Of a stretch of 64,000 nt of DNA, positions 53,420 through 63,958 are shown in pieces. Within the stretch, counting starts at the first letter, position 1, and each line of letters starts with the position of its first letter. Source of the stretch: Symbiodinium natans. Lineage: Eukaryota > Sar > Dinophyceae > Suessiales > Symbiodiniaceae. Both the position numbers and the translations under genes were made by a program. The DNA lies in assembly GCA_905221605.1 (NCBI GenBank), contig CAJNDS010001225.1, forward strand, positions 401,001 through 465,000, written 5' to 3'. The notes beneath the pieces are model-generated. The model saw nothing but the letters and a program-made list of their open reading frames with translations. It ran no database searches and was not told the DNA's origin.

Positions 53420-55501
53420 CTGAAACATGCGCGAGGAGAAACGCAGTAAGGAGCTTGGAAGCTCCATTCCTTCCAAGCTCTGGTCGAAGCTGTCGCCGAA
53501 GGTCAGGGTCTGTAGGCCGCTCGGAAGCTGCACCCCTTCCAAGCGCTGGTTGAAGCACTCGCCGAAGGTCAACGTCTGAAGGCCGCTGGGAAGCTGCACC
53601 CCTTCCAAGCTCTGGTTGAAGTGATGGCCGAAGGTCAAGCTCTGCAGGTCGCTGGGAAGCTGCACCGCTTCCAAGCTCTGGTCGAAAGCGTCGCCGAACG
53701 TCAAGGTCTGCAAGCTGCTCGGAAGATGCACCCCTTCCAAGCTCTGATCGAATGAGGCGCCGAAGGTCAAGGTCTGTAGGCCGCTTGGAAGCTGCACCCC
53801 TTCCAAGCTCTCGTTGAAATAGCGGCCAAAGGTCAAGGTCTGTAGGTTGCTGGGAAGCTGCACCCCTTCCAAGCTCTGGAAAAAGTAGTCGCCAAAAGTC
53901 AAGGTCTGTAGACCGCTGGGAAGCTGCACCCCTTCCAAGCTCTGGTTGAACGCTTGGCCGAAGGTCAAGGTCTGCAGGCCGCTGGGAAGATGCACCCCTT
54001 CCAAGCTCTGGCTGAAATGCTGGCCGAAAGTCAAGGTCTGCAGGCCGCTCGGAAGCTGCACCCCTTCCAAGCTCTGGTTGAACAAACTGGCACTGCTGAA
54101 GGTCAAGGTCTGTAGCCCGCTGGGCAGCTGCACCCCTTCCAAACTCTGGTTGAACAAAGCGCCGAAGGTCAATGTCTGTAGGGAGCTGGGAAGCTCAACC
54201 CCTTCCAAGCTCTCGGTGAACAAATGGCCGAAGGTCAAAGCCTGTAGACCGCTGGGAAGCTGCACCCCTTGAAAGCTTTGGTCGAAGCGATCGCCAAAAG
54301 TCAAGGTCTTCAGGCTGCTGGGAAGATGCACCCCTTCCAAGCTCTGGTCAAAGTGGTCGCCGAAGGTCAAGGTCTGCAGGCCGCTCGGAAGCTGCACCCC
54401 TTCCAAGCCATGGTTGAAACAGCCGCCGAACGTCAAGGACTGTAGGCCGCTTGGAAGCTGCACCCCTTCCAAGTTCTCGTCGAAAGTGTCGCCGCGATCA
54501 AAGCTATGGTCCAACCTTTCGCCGAAGGTCAAGGTGTGTAGGCCGCTCGGAAGCTGCACCCCTTCCAAGCTCCGGTTGAACAAGGAGTCGAAGGTCAAGG
54601 TCTGTAGGGACCTGGGAAGCTGCACCCCTTCTGAGCTCTGGTTGAAATAAGGGCCAAATGTCAAGTTCTGCAGGCCGCTCGGAAGCTGCACCCCTTCCAA
54701 GCTCTGCTTGAACAGATGGCTGAAGGTCAAGGTCTGTAGGCCGCTGGGCAGCTGCACCCCTTCCAAGCTCTGCTTGAAATTAGCGCCGAAGGTCAAGGTG
54801 TGTAGGCCGCTCGGAAGCAGCACTCCTTCCAAGCTCTGGTTGAACAATGTGCCGAAGGTCAAAGTCTGTAGACCGCTGGGAAGCTCAACCCCTTCCAGGC
54901 TCTTGTCAAAGTGGTCGCCGAAGGTCAAGGTCTGCAGGCCACTCGGAAGCTGCACCCCTTCCAAGCTCTGGTCGAACAAATATCCGAAGGTCAGGGTCTG
55001 TAGGCCGCTGGGAAGCTGCACCCCTTCCAATCTCCGGTTGAAGTGATGGCCGAAGGTCAAGCTCTGCAGGTCGCTGGGAAGCTGCACCGCTTCCAAGCTC
55101 TGCTTGAACTGATGCCCGAAGGTTAACGTCTGTAGGCGGCTGGGAAGCTGCACCCCTTCCAAGCTCTGGTTGAAGTGATGGCCGAAGGTCAAGGCAACAA
55201 CGACATCCATAGCATCCCTGTCTTCATTCAACCCCGTCCTTTCTAATGCTCGCTTTAGACTGCGTGCCGCGCAGCCTGCACCACATTTCCGCACCACGTA
55301 CGTGAGCTCTTGGTTCTCAGTTTGTTGCTGCAGCGGCTTGTGCAGATCGAGGGCACGGCCACCTGAAGTCAGCACGATTGATTCTGTGGAAAGGCCAACA
55401 CTTCTTGCGACGCGCCTCCGCACATCCAGCCCCGTTTCCGCATCGTCCACATGGAGCTCAAACGTGGCGCCGGCAAGAGAGTGGATGGTCAATGCCCGCA
55501 T
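53420..55501 (-). CDS. FNIP/leucine-rich repeat protein with ubiquitin-like N-terminus
   Basis: Continuous coding exon of about 694 codons. The start is the ATG at 55501 (MRALTIHSLAGATFELHVDD); the frame also has an upstream GTG at 55519, but an in-frame stop lies just beyond. Residues 1-72 resemble a ubiquitin fold (beta strand, DVRRRVARSVG helix, LTSGGRALD). From about residue 103 there are 26 tandem repeats of 22 residues, LTFGxxFNQSLEGVQLPSGLQT, the FNIP/LRR type also abundant in Dictyostelium; repeat 11 is lengthened by about ten residues and repeat 17 by two. The open frame ends QVDTC at a stop at 53405, but CAG|GTAGAC at 53420/53419 looks like a donor, so the C-terminus may lie in later exons (53395-53340 reads ASGKRAWSYAQPISHVTAW). 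Likely a protein-interaction scaffold; no catalytic residues seen. Strong nucleotide homogenisation of the 66-bp units. Confidence 0.93.
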
Positions 55502-55639
55502 GCTGGCGCTTCCGCACACGCGAATTATGCCCCCGTCTACGTGTCGCAGCTACAAGACTCGCGAATGGATCAGTTCTTAGCAGGGAAAGGGGGCACCTCA
55601 CAATTTAATGTATTGTGCCTCCCCAGTCTCTGCGTGTAG

Positions 55640-56125
55640 CGTGACTTGAGAAAAAACAATGGATTCAACTTCTCAAGCTGGCAGGTACTAGCATATCTTT
55701 CAACCACCCCCGACCGCATTCGCTAACAGGGTCTTATACTCAAAGGGCGGGCTTCGTCAGGCCTAGCACACCTGCTTTTGAAGAGTCACCCTAAATCCAC
55801 AAAACCCTAACCCCACTCGGCTTACTGCTTCCTAACCCTAAACCCTAAACCTTAAGATACCCGAGGAGGGACCCTAAGGGTTTCTGAATCTGGCTACTTG
55901 TGTTAAGGGCTCAAGGTTGGGAATCTGACGTTCTAAGGCCTGTCCTTAAACCATTCACTTTGCGGCTTGAATCCAATACAGTTCAAGTGCCCATATATGG
56001 TGGTTTACGAAACAATGGGGCCCCTAATATCGTAAACCCCAAATAGTAGGAGTCCCTTGCAGCCAAAAAGGGCCCCAATAAGGCACCCCCAATATCGTAA
56101 ACCCCCGCATAGTAGCTACCCCGGT
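55640..56125. mobile_element. Family D element and short telomere tracts
   Basis: 55995-56112 carries GGTTTACGAAACAATGGGGC and CCCCAATATCGTAAACCCCC, inverted relative to each other. CCCTAAA at 55835-55850. No exon supported. Confidence 0.6.
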
Positions 56126-56129
56126 GCCT

Positions 56130-58011
56130 GATTATATTGCTGACAAACGGGTACCTGGATGCTTGTGGGGGGAAACTTCTCTCGCTATGACTAGGCCAAG
56201 ACCCAGGAGCAACCTAGGTGCTACAAGAGGTGCCGTTTGCTTGTTGCGTGTCATAAGTATACCTGGGAACAAGGGCCTACTCTGGGTCCTAGTAGCCCTG
56301 AACCCTAACCCTAAACCCGAAACCCTGAACCCTAAACCCTAAACCCTAAACCCTGAACCCTAAACCCTAAACCCTACATGCGTCCTAGGAGGCAGCGTTG
56401 AGGGTTTAGGGATTATCGAGGATGCTCGACATTGAAGTCCAGGCCCATGGGCTGTGCCCCTTATACTAAGAGTCCTTACCCTAAACCCTAAACCCTAAAC
56501 CCTAAACCCTAAACCGTAAACCCTAAACCCTAAACCCTTAGCAGGGACTATCAAAGGGTGTTCTAGAATCCCGATTAAGGACTGCTAGTCTAAGGGGGAA
56601 CATCCCAAGTTTTAGGGTTTGGGCTTGAGGCTTGAGGCCTTTCTGCTTGCGACTTCGGGACGTAAGGAAGGCGAGCGCGGGCGCGCCCCTGCGCAGTGAG
56701 ATGCCGGGCAACTGTTTTTTTTTTTTTTTTGGGGGGGGGGGGGGGGGTTCTTAAGCAATTGGTAGCAAACGAACACCACTTGCGGTATAGATTGACAGGT
56801 TTGCTTATTGAGGCGTAGAAGGAGGGACCCCTTAATCGTATTCCCGTATTTGACCCCCATAAAAACCTTCTTATATAGTCGCTATATACCTGAGTAGCCC
56901 CCTAAAGAACCTCTAAATGATTTTTCTTCGAACATCCCCACCCGGATTGGGCACTCCAGGGAGTCTCTGGGGTTGGGCACTCCAGGGTGTCTCTAGGAGT
57001 AGACCGGGCGAGGAGAAGAGTTGAGTCTAAAATCTAACAACCCCACACCGAAGGTGGGGAATAACCCCTAAGGTCCCTTATAAGGGTCCCTCCTGGAGTC
57101 CCTTAAGCTTAGTCACATGACGAGGGTTGAGCTCCATATCAGGGGGCCCATGCATGTTACCTCTTTCAGCCCATGTGAGGGTTTAGGGTTTAGGGTTTAG
57201 GGCTTAGGTTTAGGGTTTAGGGTTCAAGGTCTAGAGGGACCATAACTTTTGAAAGCCTCCAAAACCTCCCCCTCCTCCCCCAAAGAACTGCTTAGGATTT
57301 AGAAAGTAAGGTGTCGGATTCGAACACAAGACTCTTGACAAGATGAGTTCTACACAAACAAACCTCGACAAGCGAAGAGACAGCCTGCAAGACCCTGCAT
57401 CAGCCCGCATAATTCGCTTGAGCAGCCTAAACCCTAAACCCTAAACCCTAAACCCTAAACCCCAAACCCCAAACCCCAAACCCCAAACCCCAGACTCCAC
57501 TGCCAAATAGAATAGAAGATCAGCAAAAGAGTTACCTTCTTAGGGCCCTTAGTATAAGGGGATCCTACTATTTGGGGGTCTATATTGGGGGTCCCCTCTT
57601 TTCGTAAACCCCCACTTAGGGTTTAGGGTTTAGGGTTTAGGGTTTAGGGTTTAGGGTCTCTTGAGCACCACACAAATCAGTGTGTTTTGGAGCTCCCCCG
57701 GCATGATACGAAGGCCATGGGGCCCACCGAGATGGCTGCTAGGCGTAGGGGGTCTATAAGATATTCAGAGACTCCAAAAACCCCTGAATTAAGGAAGATA
57801 CCTGAAATTATACTCGGAACCCTAATATGATTTAAGGTGTATTCCTTAATTGAGGGGTTGGAGTCTCTGGGTATCTACCTGAAAGATTTGGGACAGAAAA
57901 GGGGATTTGCACATGGAAGGCTGCAAGTGCCCTAAACAGGTCGGGCCGGGTGCGTACCCAGCCAGGACAATCCTCCAGAACCGCGAGCATGGCAGTTTGC
58001 CAGATACGCCC
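56130..58011 (-). CDS. Unidentified gene, at least four exon-like pieces
   Basis: Minus strand: 58011-57879 (GRIWQTAMLAVLEDCPGWVR and RPDLFRALAAFHVQIPFS; acceptor CAATCAG, donor CAG|GTAGAT) joins in frame to 57738-57695 (AAISVGPMAFVSCRG; acceptor GCCTAG). Further open pieces: 57415-57290 (RIMRADAGSCRLSLRLSRFV and LSRVLCSNPTPYFL) and 56272-56130 (TRNKQTAPLVAPRLLLGLGL). The intron 57878-57739 starts exactly with the end of family L. No family was recognised. The first two exons are fairly convincing, the last two less so. Confidence 0.5.
56286..56391. repeat. 10-bp direct repeat flanking a CCCTAAA insert
   Basis: GTCCTAGTAG (56286-56295) and GTCCTAGGAG (56382-56391) enclose 86 bp of CCCTAAA/CCCTGAA. 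Confidence 0.75.
56457..56612. mobile_element. Family E palindrome with telomere insert
   Basis: Arms CCCCTTATACTAAGAGTCCTTA (shown in part; 56457-56478) and TTAAGGACTGCTAGTCTAAG (56575-56594) are inverted; CCCTAAA units (56479-56540) fill the centre. Compare 60601-60690, which has no telomere units. Confidence 0.75.
56715..56770. repeat. T16/G17 homopolymer junction and family K end
   Basis: T run 56715-56730 and G run 56731-56747 followed by TTCTTAAGCAATTGGTAG, the family K terminus. Confidence 0.85.
56928..57062. mobile_element. Short copy of the inverted-terminus minisatellite element
   Basis: TTCGAACATCCCCACC at the left and ACCGAAGGTGGGGAA at the right, with two GGTTGGGCACTCCAGG units. 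The right flank ATAACCCCTAAGGTCCCTTA matches 26645-26670, where no element is present. Confidence 0.75.
57180..57235. repeat. TTTAGGG tract
   Basis: Seven units. CCCTAAA/CCCCAAA at 57427-57492 and TTTAGGG at 57618-57655 bracket nearby exon-like pieces. Confidence 0.94.
57538..57612. mobile_element. Family D element
   Basis: CCTACTATTTGGGGGTCTAT and CCCCTCTTTTCGTAAACCCC; matched at 58160-58235. Confidence 0.65.
57761..57878 (-). mobile_element. Family L element with long inverted termini at a splice donor
   Basis: Left arm (57764-57795, CAGAGACTCCAAAAACCCCT onward) and right arm (57843-57873) are inverted with few mismatches. On the minus strand it begins GTAGATACCCAGAGACTCC right after the exon ending at 57879. 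Confidence 0.8.
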
Positions 58012-58117
58012 CTGATTGCACCATAAGTGACACTACCAAGCATATATGCCGCAGTATTTGAGGCTTCGTTAGTAGGGCGTTTGAGCACATAACCTATATA
58101 CATGCATACATCAATAT

Positions 58118-58235
58118 GGAGGTTCCGAAATTAAGGGTGCCTTATTGGGGTCCTTATGAGAAGAGAGTCCTACCATAAGAGAGTCCTACCATTCGGAGTC
58201 TATATTCGGGGTCCCCTATTTTCGTAAACCCCGCT
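58118..58235. mobile_element. Family D element with internal duplication
   Basis: TAAGAGAGTCCTACCAT occurs twice in succession (58160-58195) before TATATTCGGGGTCCCCTATT. Confidence 0.65.
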
Positions 58236-58494
58236 ATGCAACAACCCTAAATAGAAACCCTAAACCCTAAACCTGAACCCTAAACCCTAGATAGGAATAT
58301 ATCCGTACATTTATCGGTCTATGCGTGGGACCGGCGCACCAAGACTGTTTGGCGCCGCTGCGCGAATGCGCCGCCGCCCCGACCCTAAACCTTCAACTCC
58401 AAACTCAGAACCGTGTAGTTTAGGATGTAGTGGAGGGTTTATCGAGTCTAGGGTTGAGGTTTTAATGGGTTTAGGGCCCGTGACGCCCGAAGTG

Positions 58495-59265
58495 AGGTAG
58501 ACTATGCAATATATATATATATATATATGTATATACATGCATGCATATATACATGTATACACATACATATATATATATGTATACATATATGTATACATGC
58601 ATGCATATGTATGCCCAGACACATCTATCTATGTATCGTGTGTATATAATACTAGAGACTTCTACATATACACATTCTAATGTGCAGAAACACACACACA
58701 CACATACATGTACATGAGCACACGCATGTATGTATGTATGCATGCATGTATGTATGTATACACAAATACCAATACAAAAGATCATACACATCTTACATAT
58801 TTCTGCATAAGCACACACATGCTTCTGAGAAAACAAGCTGTTGGCTATATGCAAACAGCTGAACATGTAAATGCAGACGTACATACACATATACTTGTAT
58901 GTGTTTGTGTAGCTGCGCTATTCACATACACATTTGCATATTTAAAACGTTTTCTTCACATGTACACACACACATGTTCACAGACTTTTCTATCTTTTTC
59001 TTATCACTGTACTCACTGTATTGTGTGCACGTGCACGCAGCGGCAAGATTACACGCACAAAATCACAGTTCGACATGAGTTTTGTTGCGCTTTTCCATTT
59101 CGCCGTTGGTCCGTTGGGGCGGGGGGGGGATCGGGGGGGGCGAGTACACATACATAAATATAAACATTTTTTTCTACATATATATGTATATATACATATG
59201 TGTATATCTTATGCATGAAATATACATACATATATGTACATATACTTGGGTACTATGCTATACTT
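58495..59265. repeat. AT/CA microsatellite region
   Basis: (AT)n, ATGC and CACATA tandems (58510-58600, 58690-58770, 58940-58985, 59150-59250) with a G run at 59119-59140. Frames are Tyr/Ile/His/Cys-rich and spurious. Confidence 0.88.
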
Positions 59266-59288
59266 CGAAATGTTATATGCCACAGTTC

Positions 59289-60572
59289 ATTCGACCGTAT
59301 GTTCTTCGTTATCTATCGAATCAGAAAAAGTGTCGACGAAAGTCTGCGAGCCTTGCCTGGGTTTGGGTTTGGGTTTAGGGTTTAGGTTTTAGGGTTTCGG
59401 GTTTAGGGTTTAAGGTTTAGGGTTTAGGGTTTTTGGCCCCTTAGTCCTCACCCTGTGTTTCCACGTGGCCCAGCCGATAAGCCCTTAAGCTCTAAACGTC
59501 AATTTCCACAACTTCGCCAGGGTTTCAGTTTTGGGGTTCAGAGTTGGGATTCTGAGGGGTTCGGGGTTAGCCCCTAAACCAGAAAATGCTCTAACGCCTC
59601 AACCCCTGCCTGAGTTCGTGTGTCCGGGTTTGGGATTCGGCGTGAAGTTGCCGAGTTCTGCTGAAGGGCTTTAGGGAAACCCTAAAGCCGAAACCTTAAC
59701 CCTAAACCCTAAACCCTAAACCCTAAATGCAACAGCAGCCTTGCAACTTGACACAAATCCCCCTGCTCTAAGGGCCTAAACCCTGTGAAACCCAAGCGCC
59801 CCATACTTCAGAACCCTGTAAAGAAGGCAAGTTAAAGGGTTCTTAAGGGGGGGGGGGGTTCCCCTAAACCCTAAGCCCTAAACCCTAAGGAACCTCAGGG
59901 AAGCTGCTGAGCTTTAGGGAGTAGTGGGGAGCATCAGGGAACCTTACTCCCTTGAACCCCCCTCCCTTAAGAACCCTACAAGTAAGTGACGGTTTAGGGT
60001 TTAGGGTTTGTTTAGGGATAAAGCTACCACTACAGCGGAAGGAGGTTTTGGGACGCGATAGAACCCCAACTCCTGCCAACACATTCAGACTGCCCTCTCG
60101 GAACATCATTGTGAGCAAGCCCTAAACCCGCACACCCTAAGGCCGAAACCCCAAACCCCAAACCCTAAATCCGAAACCCCAAACCCTAAACCCTAAACCC
60201 AAAACCCTCAACCCCAAACCCTAAACCCGAGACATTCCCCTGCGGCTTTATCGGCGTAAGGTTCAGGGCTTAGGGCGCAAGGTACATGACCCTACACCTG
60301 AAGCACTACATACCCCCAAGCTCCCTGGGCCCATATCGTATATACTTGGATCCTATAGGCTATTCTAGAGGAACCGACGTAGGGCTTAGGGTTTAGGATT
60401 TAAGGTTAAGGGTTGAACCCTCCAAGGCCCAAGTACAGACTAGCTAGGTTCACGGACCCTTTACGGACAGAAACCACACACACAAAAACAAAAAAAAAAA
60501 CAACTCTCAAGCGTGAGCACCAACATCTGCCGGGAAACCTTTCAACTCTCTCGCGGAGCTCCTCCTCGGACC
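59289..60572 (-). CDS. Exon cluster of an unidentified gene
   Basis: Minus-strand pieces: 60572-60500 (SEEELRERVERFPGRCWC, after a CCCTTTTCAG acceptor), 60110-60030 (MMFREGSLNVLAGVGVLSRP), 59770-59725 (EQGDLCQVARLLLHL), 59672-59572 (LQQNSATSRRIPNPDTRTQA), 59512-59448 (KLWKLTFR and IGWATWKHR before GTGAGG) and 59362-59289 (QTFVDTFSDSIDNEEHTVE to a stop, possibly the C-terminus). No family recognised and no join verified, but the strand agrees throughout. Confidence 0.38.
59370..59430. repeat. TTTAGGG tract
   Basis: Others nearby: 59695-59725, 60120-60235 (CCCTAAA/CCCCAAA mix). Confidence 0.92.
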
Positions 60573-60600
60573 TGAAAAGGGGATTGCTACTGGGAGGTTG

Positions 60601-60690
60601 CCCCTTATACTAACAGCCCTTAGTGGGGAATATCGTGCCCCCGACTATAAGCCCTACTAAGGTCTGTTAGTATAAGGGGAAAATCCCAAG
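60601..60690. mobile_element. Family E palindromic element, intact
   Basis: CCCCTTATACTAACAGCCCT (60601-60620) and AGGTCTGTTAGTATAAGGGG (60660-60679) are inverted, 21 of 22 matching over the full arms. Confidence 0.85.
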
Positions 60691-60713
60691 GTAGCTAGTG
60701 TTTGCTTAGAACC

Positions 60714-60751
60714 CCGCCCCCCCCCCCCCCCCCCCAAAAAAAAAAAAAAAA
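60714..60751. repeat. C19/A16 homopolymer junction
   Basis: C-run then A-run, next to a family K-like end (TTTGCTTAGAACCCC). Confidence 0.93.
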
Positions 60752-60799
60752 GAAAGAACAATGAAGAATGTTCTGTCTTACACTCTTGTTGAGAAAGTA

Positions 60800-61200
60800 G
60801 TAGGTTTAGGGTACAGGGAATCTAGGGTTTTCGGGATGAGGGTTCTAGGGTGTTAGGGTCCTTGGGTTTGGGGGTTCAAGGGGTTAGGGGTTCTGGGGTT
60901 TTAGGGTGTTAGGGTTCTAGGGTTTAGGGGTTCTAGGGCTTTGGGGTTCTAGGGGTTTGGGGTTCTAGGGTTTTGGGTTTTAGGGTTTAGGGTGTTGGGG
61001 TTTTGGGGGTTTGGGATTTTAGGGCTGTAGGATTGAGGGTTTAGGGTTTTGCGGTTTTAGGGTCTTAGGGGCTTTAGGGTTGAGGGTTCTAGGGTTTGGG
61101 GTTCTAGGGTTTTGGGGCTTCAGGGTTGAGGGCTTTAGGGTTTTGGGGTTTGGGGGGTTTAGGGTTTCAGGTCGTATGGTTTTGGGGCGTTTGGGTTCAG
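60800..61200. repeat. GGGTTTTAGGG/GGTTCTAGG variant array
   Basis: About 400 bp of irregular eight- to ten-base variants (GGGGTTCTAGGG, GGTTTTGGGG); no exon supported. Confidence 0.9.
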
Positions 61201-61420
61201 TGCTTGAGGTCTTTTGGTCAGGAGGTCTTCAGGTTCGGGAGGAAGCCCCACCCTAAATTCCGAAACCTGCTCCCTACTCCCCGAAGCCCCAGGCCAAAAA
61301 GCCCTAAGCTCTAATCCCTAAACCCAAAACCGGAAATCTGTGAGTTGCAGTTAGAGCGCAAGGGCATCCTCCAGAAGACTGAAGCAAATAGACCCCGAAA
61401 CTCTAACACCTGCACAACCC

Positions 61421-61562
61421 CTACTTGGAGGTTCAGGGTACTTAGCAACCCTTATAAGTGTAGTTCAAACCAACACATAAGCCCCTGATGTACCCCAGTA
61501 GGGTTAGAATGGGATTTGAAGTGCAGTTGTAATTGGGGGAATAAGCACCATGAACCCCCGAG
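61421..61562. mobile_element. Family B element
   Basis: CTACTTGGAGGTTCAGGGTA at the left, CCATGAACCCCCGAGTC at the right; a right-end fragment follows at 61683-61716 beyond a CCCTAAA tract (61650-61682). Confidence 0.8.
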
Positions 61563-61734
61563 TCGACGCAAGCCCCAAAGCCAAGAGTCCCAAGCGCACA
61601 GCAGGGACCCCCAGAAGGGACTCTGTTTCTGATAATTCGGTTGTAAGCACCCTAAACCCTAAACCCTAAACCCTAAACCCTACAAGTACACTTACAAAAG
61701 TACCATGAACCTCCAGGCACTCCCGAGAACGACC

Positions 61735-63958
61735 TTCCTCCCTACTGGGGCCCGTGCACGGCTTCGGAGGCCGCTGCAGTCTCGGTGGGTCGTTGCGGGT
61801 TCATAGGGTTTGTTGGGCTGGGGTTTAGGGTTTAGGGTTTAGGGTTGAGGGTGCAGGGTTGAGGGTTGAGGGTTTAGGGTTTAGGGTTGAGGGTTGAGGG
61901 TTTTCGGTTTAGGCTTTACGGTTTCGGACTCATAGGGTTTATAGGGTTAAGTTGGGGTTACTATGGGTTTTTTCTGGGTTTATCGGCTAAACATAGGGTT
62001 TATAGGCTTTACAGGCTTCATATATAGGGTTACTAGAGTTATTTGGGGCAATGGTTCAGAGTTTTGACGGCTTTTTTGGAGCTTGTTTTCTTTTTTCTTT
62101 GGGGGGGGGGGGGGGGTGGGAGCCGGGGGGTTTAGGGGTTAAAGGGCTAAGGGCTTGGGATTTGGGGGTTAAGCTTCCCCGAGCTCGCGCATCTGTGCCT
62201 GGGCAAGCCCCACCCGAAAACCTCCCACAGCGTAGGGCATTTATAGGGTTTAGGGTTTAGGGTGTAGGGTTTAGGGTTTAGGGTGCCTCAACCCTGAACC
62301 CTATAAACCTTGTAAGCCTTAGAGCGGGCCTTTGCCGCGACGGCGTAGTCGGAAACAGCTGCGCCGGTCGGGGGTGCATCGTCCTTGCGCGCTCAGAGCT
62401 ACCCTAAACCCTCACTCAGGGAGAGATCCTTATGCAACTTCAAACCCTGAAGCCTAAACCCTAAACCCTATATGTTTAGGGTTTAGGGTTTAGGGTTTAG
62501 GGTTTAGGGTTCAGGGTTTAGGGTTTAGGGTTTAGGGGCAAACCCGAAACAGCGGATGGGCTATTGGGCCTTAAACTTATAGTCCCCACAATCCACCCTG
62601 CAAAGGGCCGTTTCAAGCGGTTGTAGGGTGTAGTAGCCCATCTTGGTAGCAAAGGAACCCTGAGATTTCGGGTAGGTTCGTCGGGTTTAGGGTGTAGGTA
62701 TAGAGGCTTTTTGGGCCCCATTGACTCTCCAACTCAGGAATCCTACGTAGTTGGCCAGAGATTGGGGGAATCAATTTGGGTCACATTCCGCTGCTGCTTT
62801 GCAGAGTGTGCGGGGGTTGTCATCATTTGACTAGGGGGGGAGGGGTGCCCTAAACCCTAAACCCGAAACCCGAAACCCTAAACCCGAAACCCTAAACCCT
62901 AAACCCTGAACCCTAAACCCGTAACCCTAAACCCTAAACCCTCCCTACCTGCAGCCCTCGACCCTGAGCCGCTACACCCTGAACCCCGCAAAGCCCCCAA
63001 GATCCTTGAGAAGAGTGGAGTTTAGGGTTTAGGGTTTAGGGTTTAGGGTTTAGGGTTTAGGGTTTAGGGTTTAGGGTTTAGGGTGTAGGGAGTCGTTTAG
63101 CTGGTGGTTGTTGAACTTCTGGGAAGTCCTGGATCAGGCGCTCGCAGAACGACTCCGGCCTGGACGGCTTGCAGCGCCAAGGGCATCAAAAAAAACCCTG
63201 AACCCTACACCCTGAGCCCTAAACCCCAAGCCCTAAATCCTAAACCCTGAGCCCTAAACCCCGAACCCTAAATCCTAAGCCCCAAACCCTAAGCCCCAAA
63301 CCCCAAACCCTAAATCCTAAACCCCAAACCCTAGTCCTAAACCCTAAACCCTTACCAACGCTCTAAATCCTAAACCCTAAACCCCAAACCCTTACCAAGA
63401 CTCTAAAACCCAAACCCTAAACCCTTACAAAAAACCCTAAACCCCAAACCCTGAACCCTGAAATCCTAAACCAGAAACCCTATAGACCCCAATCCGAAAC
63501 CCCAAACAAAACCCGAAACCCTCGGAGCCCCAAGCCCCGAAACCCCTAAACACTCAAATCCCAAACCTCCAAACCCGAAACCCTAAACCCCAAATCCCAA
63601 ACCCTAAACCCTCAGAGCCCCAAACCCTAAACCCTAAACCCTAAAACCCTAAACCCTAAACCCTAAACCCCAAACGGAACCGGGGGTCGCCTTTGAATGA
63701 GGGCCTCGGCCAGCGCCGTGGCGGGGCAGGATTCGAGGCCTGGAGTTTGGGGTTTAGGGTTTAGGGTTTCGGGGTTTCAGGGTTTAGGTTTCGATTCGCG
63801 CTGAAGGGTTTGAGGAAATGAATCCACTCATTTCGAAGCCCGAAACCATCGCACTGCCTAAACCGAAACCCTAAACCCCCCACGTTGCCTACAGCTCTGG
63901 CGTTCTCCAGCGAAGCCTCCAGTGCCTGGCCCAGCTGCAGCACGTAAGAAGGGCCCAA
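61735..63958 (-). CDS. Exon cluster of an unidentified gene entering from the right edge
   Basis: Minus-strand pieces: 63958-63875 (PSYVLQLGQALEASLENARA), 63745-63670 (ESCPATALAEALIQRRPP), 63180-63088 (CKPSRPESFCERLIQDFPEV), 62389-62336 (DDAPPTGAAVSDYAVAAK, acceptor GCAAG, donor AAAG|GCCCGC) and 61800-61735 (RNDPPRLQRPPKPCTGPS, ending where a family B-type GCCTGGAGG begins). Probably one gene continuing beyond the window; family not recognised and joins not verified. Confidence 0.42.
61815..61990. repeat. TTTAGGG/TTGAGGG tract
   Basis: Degenerate units; poly-G at 62101-62117. Confidence 0.9.
62475..62540. repeat. TTTAGGG tract
   Basis: About nine units; CCCTAAA/CCCGAAA at 62850-62945. Confidence 0.95.
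63018..63085. repeat. TTTAGGG array
   Basis: About ten units abutting the CKPSRPESFCERL exon-like piece. Confidence 0.96.
63190..63670. repeat. Mixed CCCTAAA/CCCCAAA/CCCTAAAT array
   Basis: About 480 bp of variant units with CTTACCAA insertions. Confidence 0.94.

Noticed and set aside
57300-57335. tRNA 3' half suggested by TTCGAATCC on the minus strand
   Set aside because: No acceptor, D or anticodon arms can be drawn, and the stretch is an open coding-like frame.
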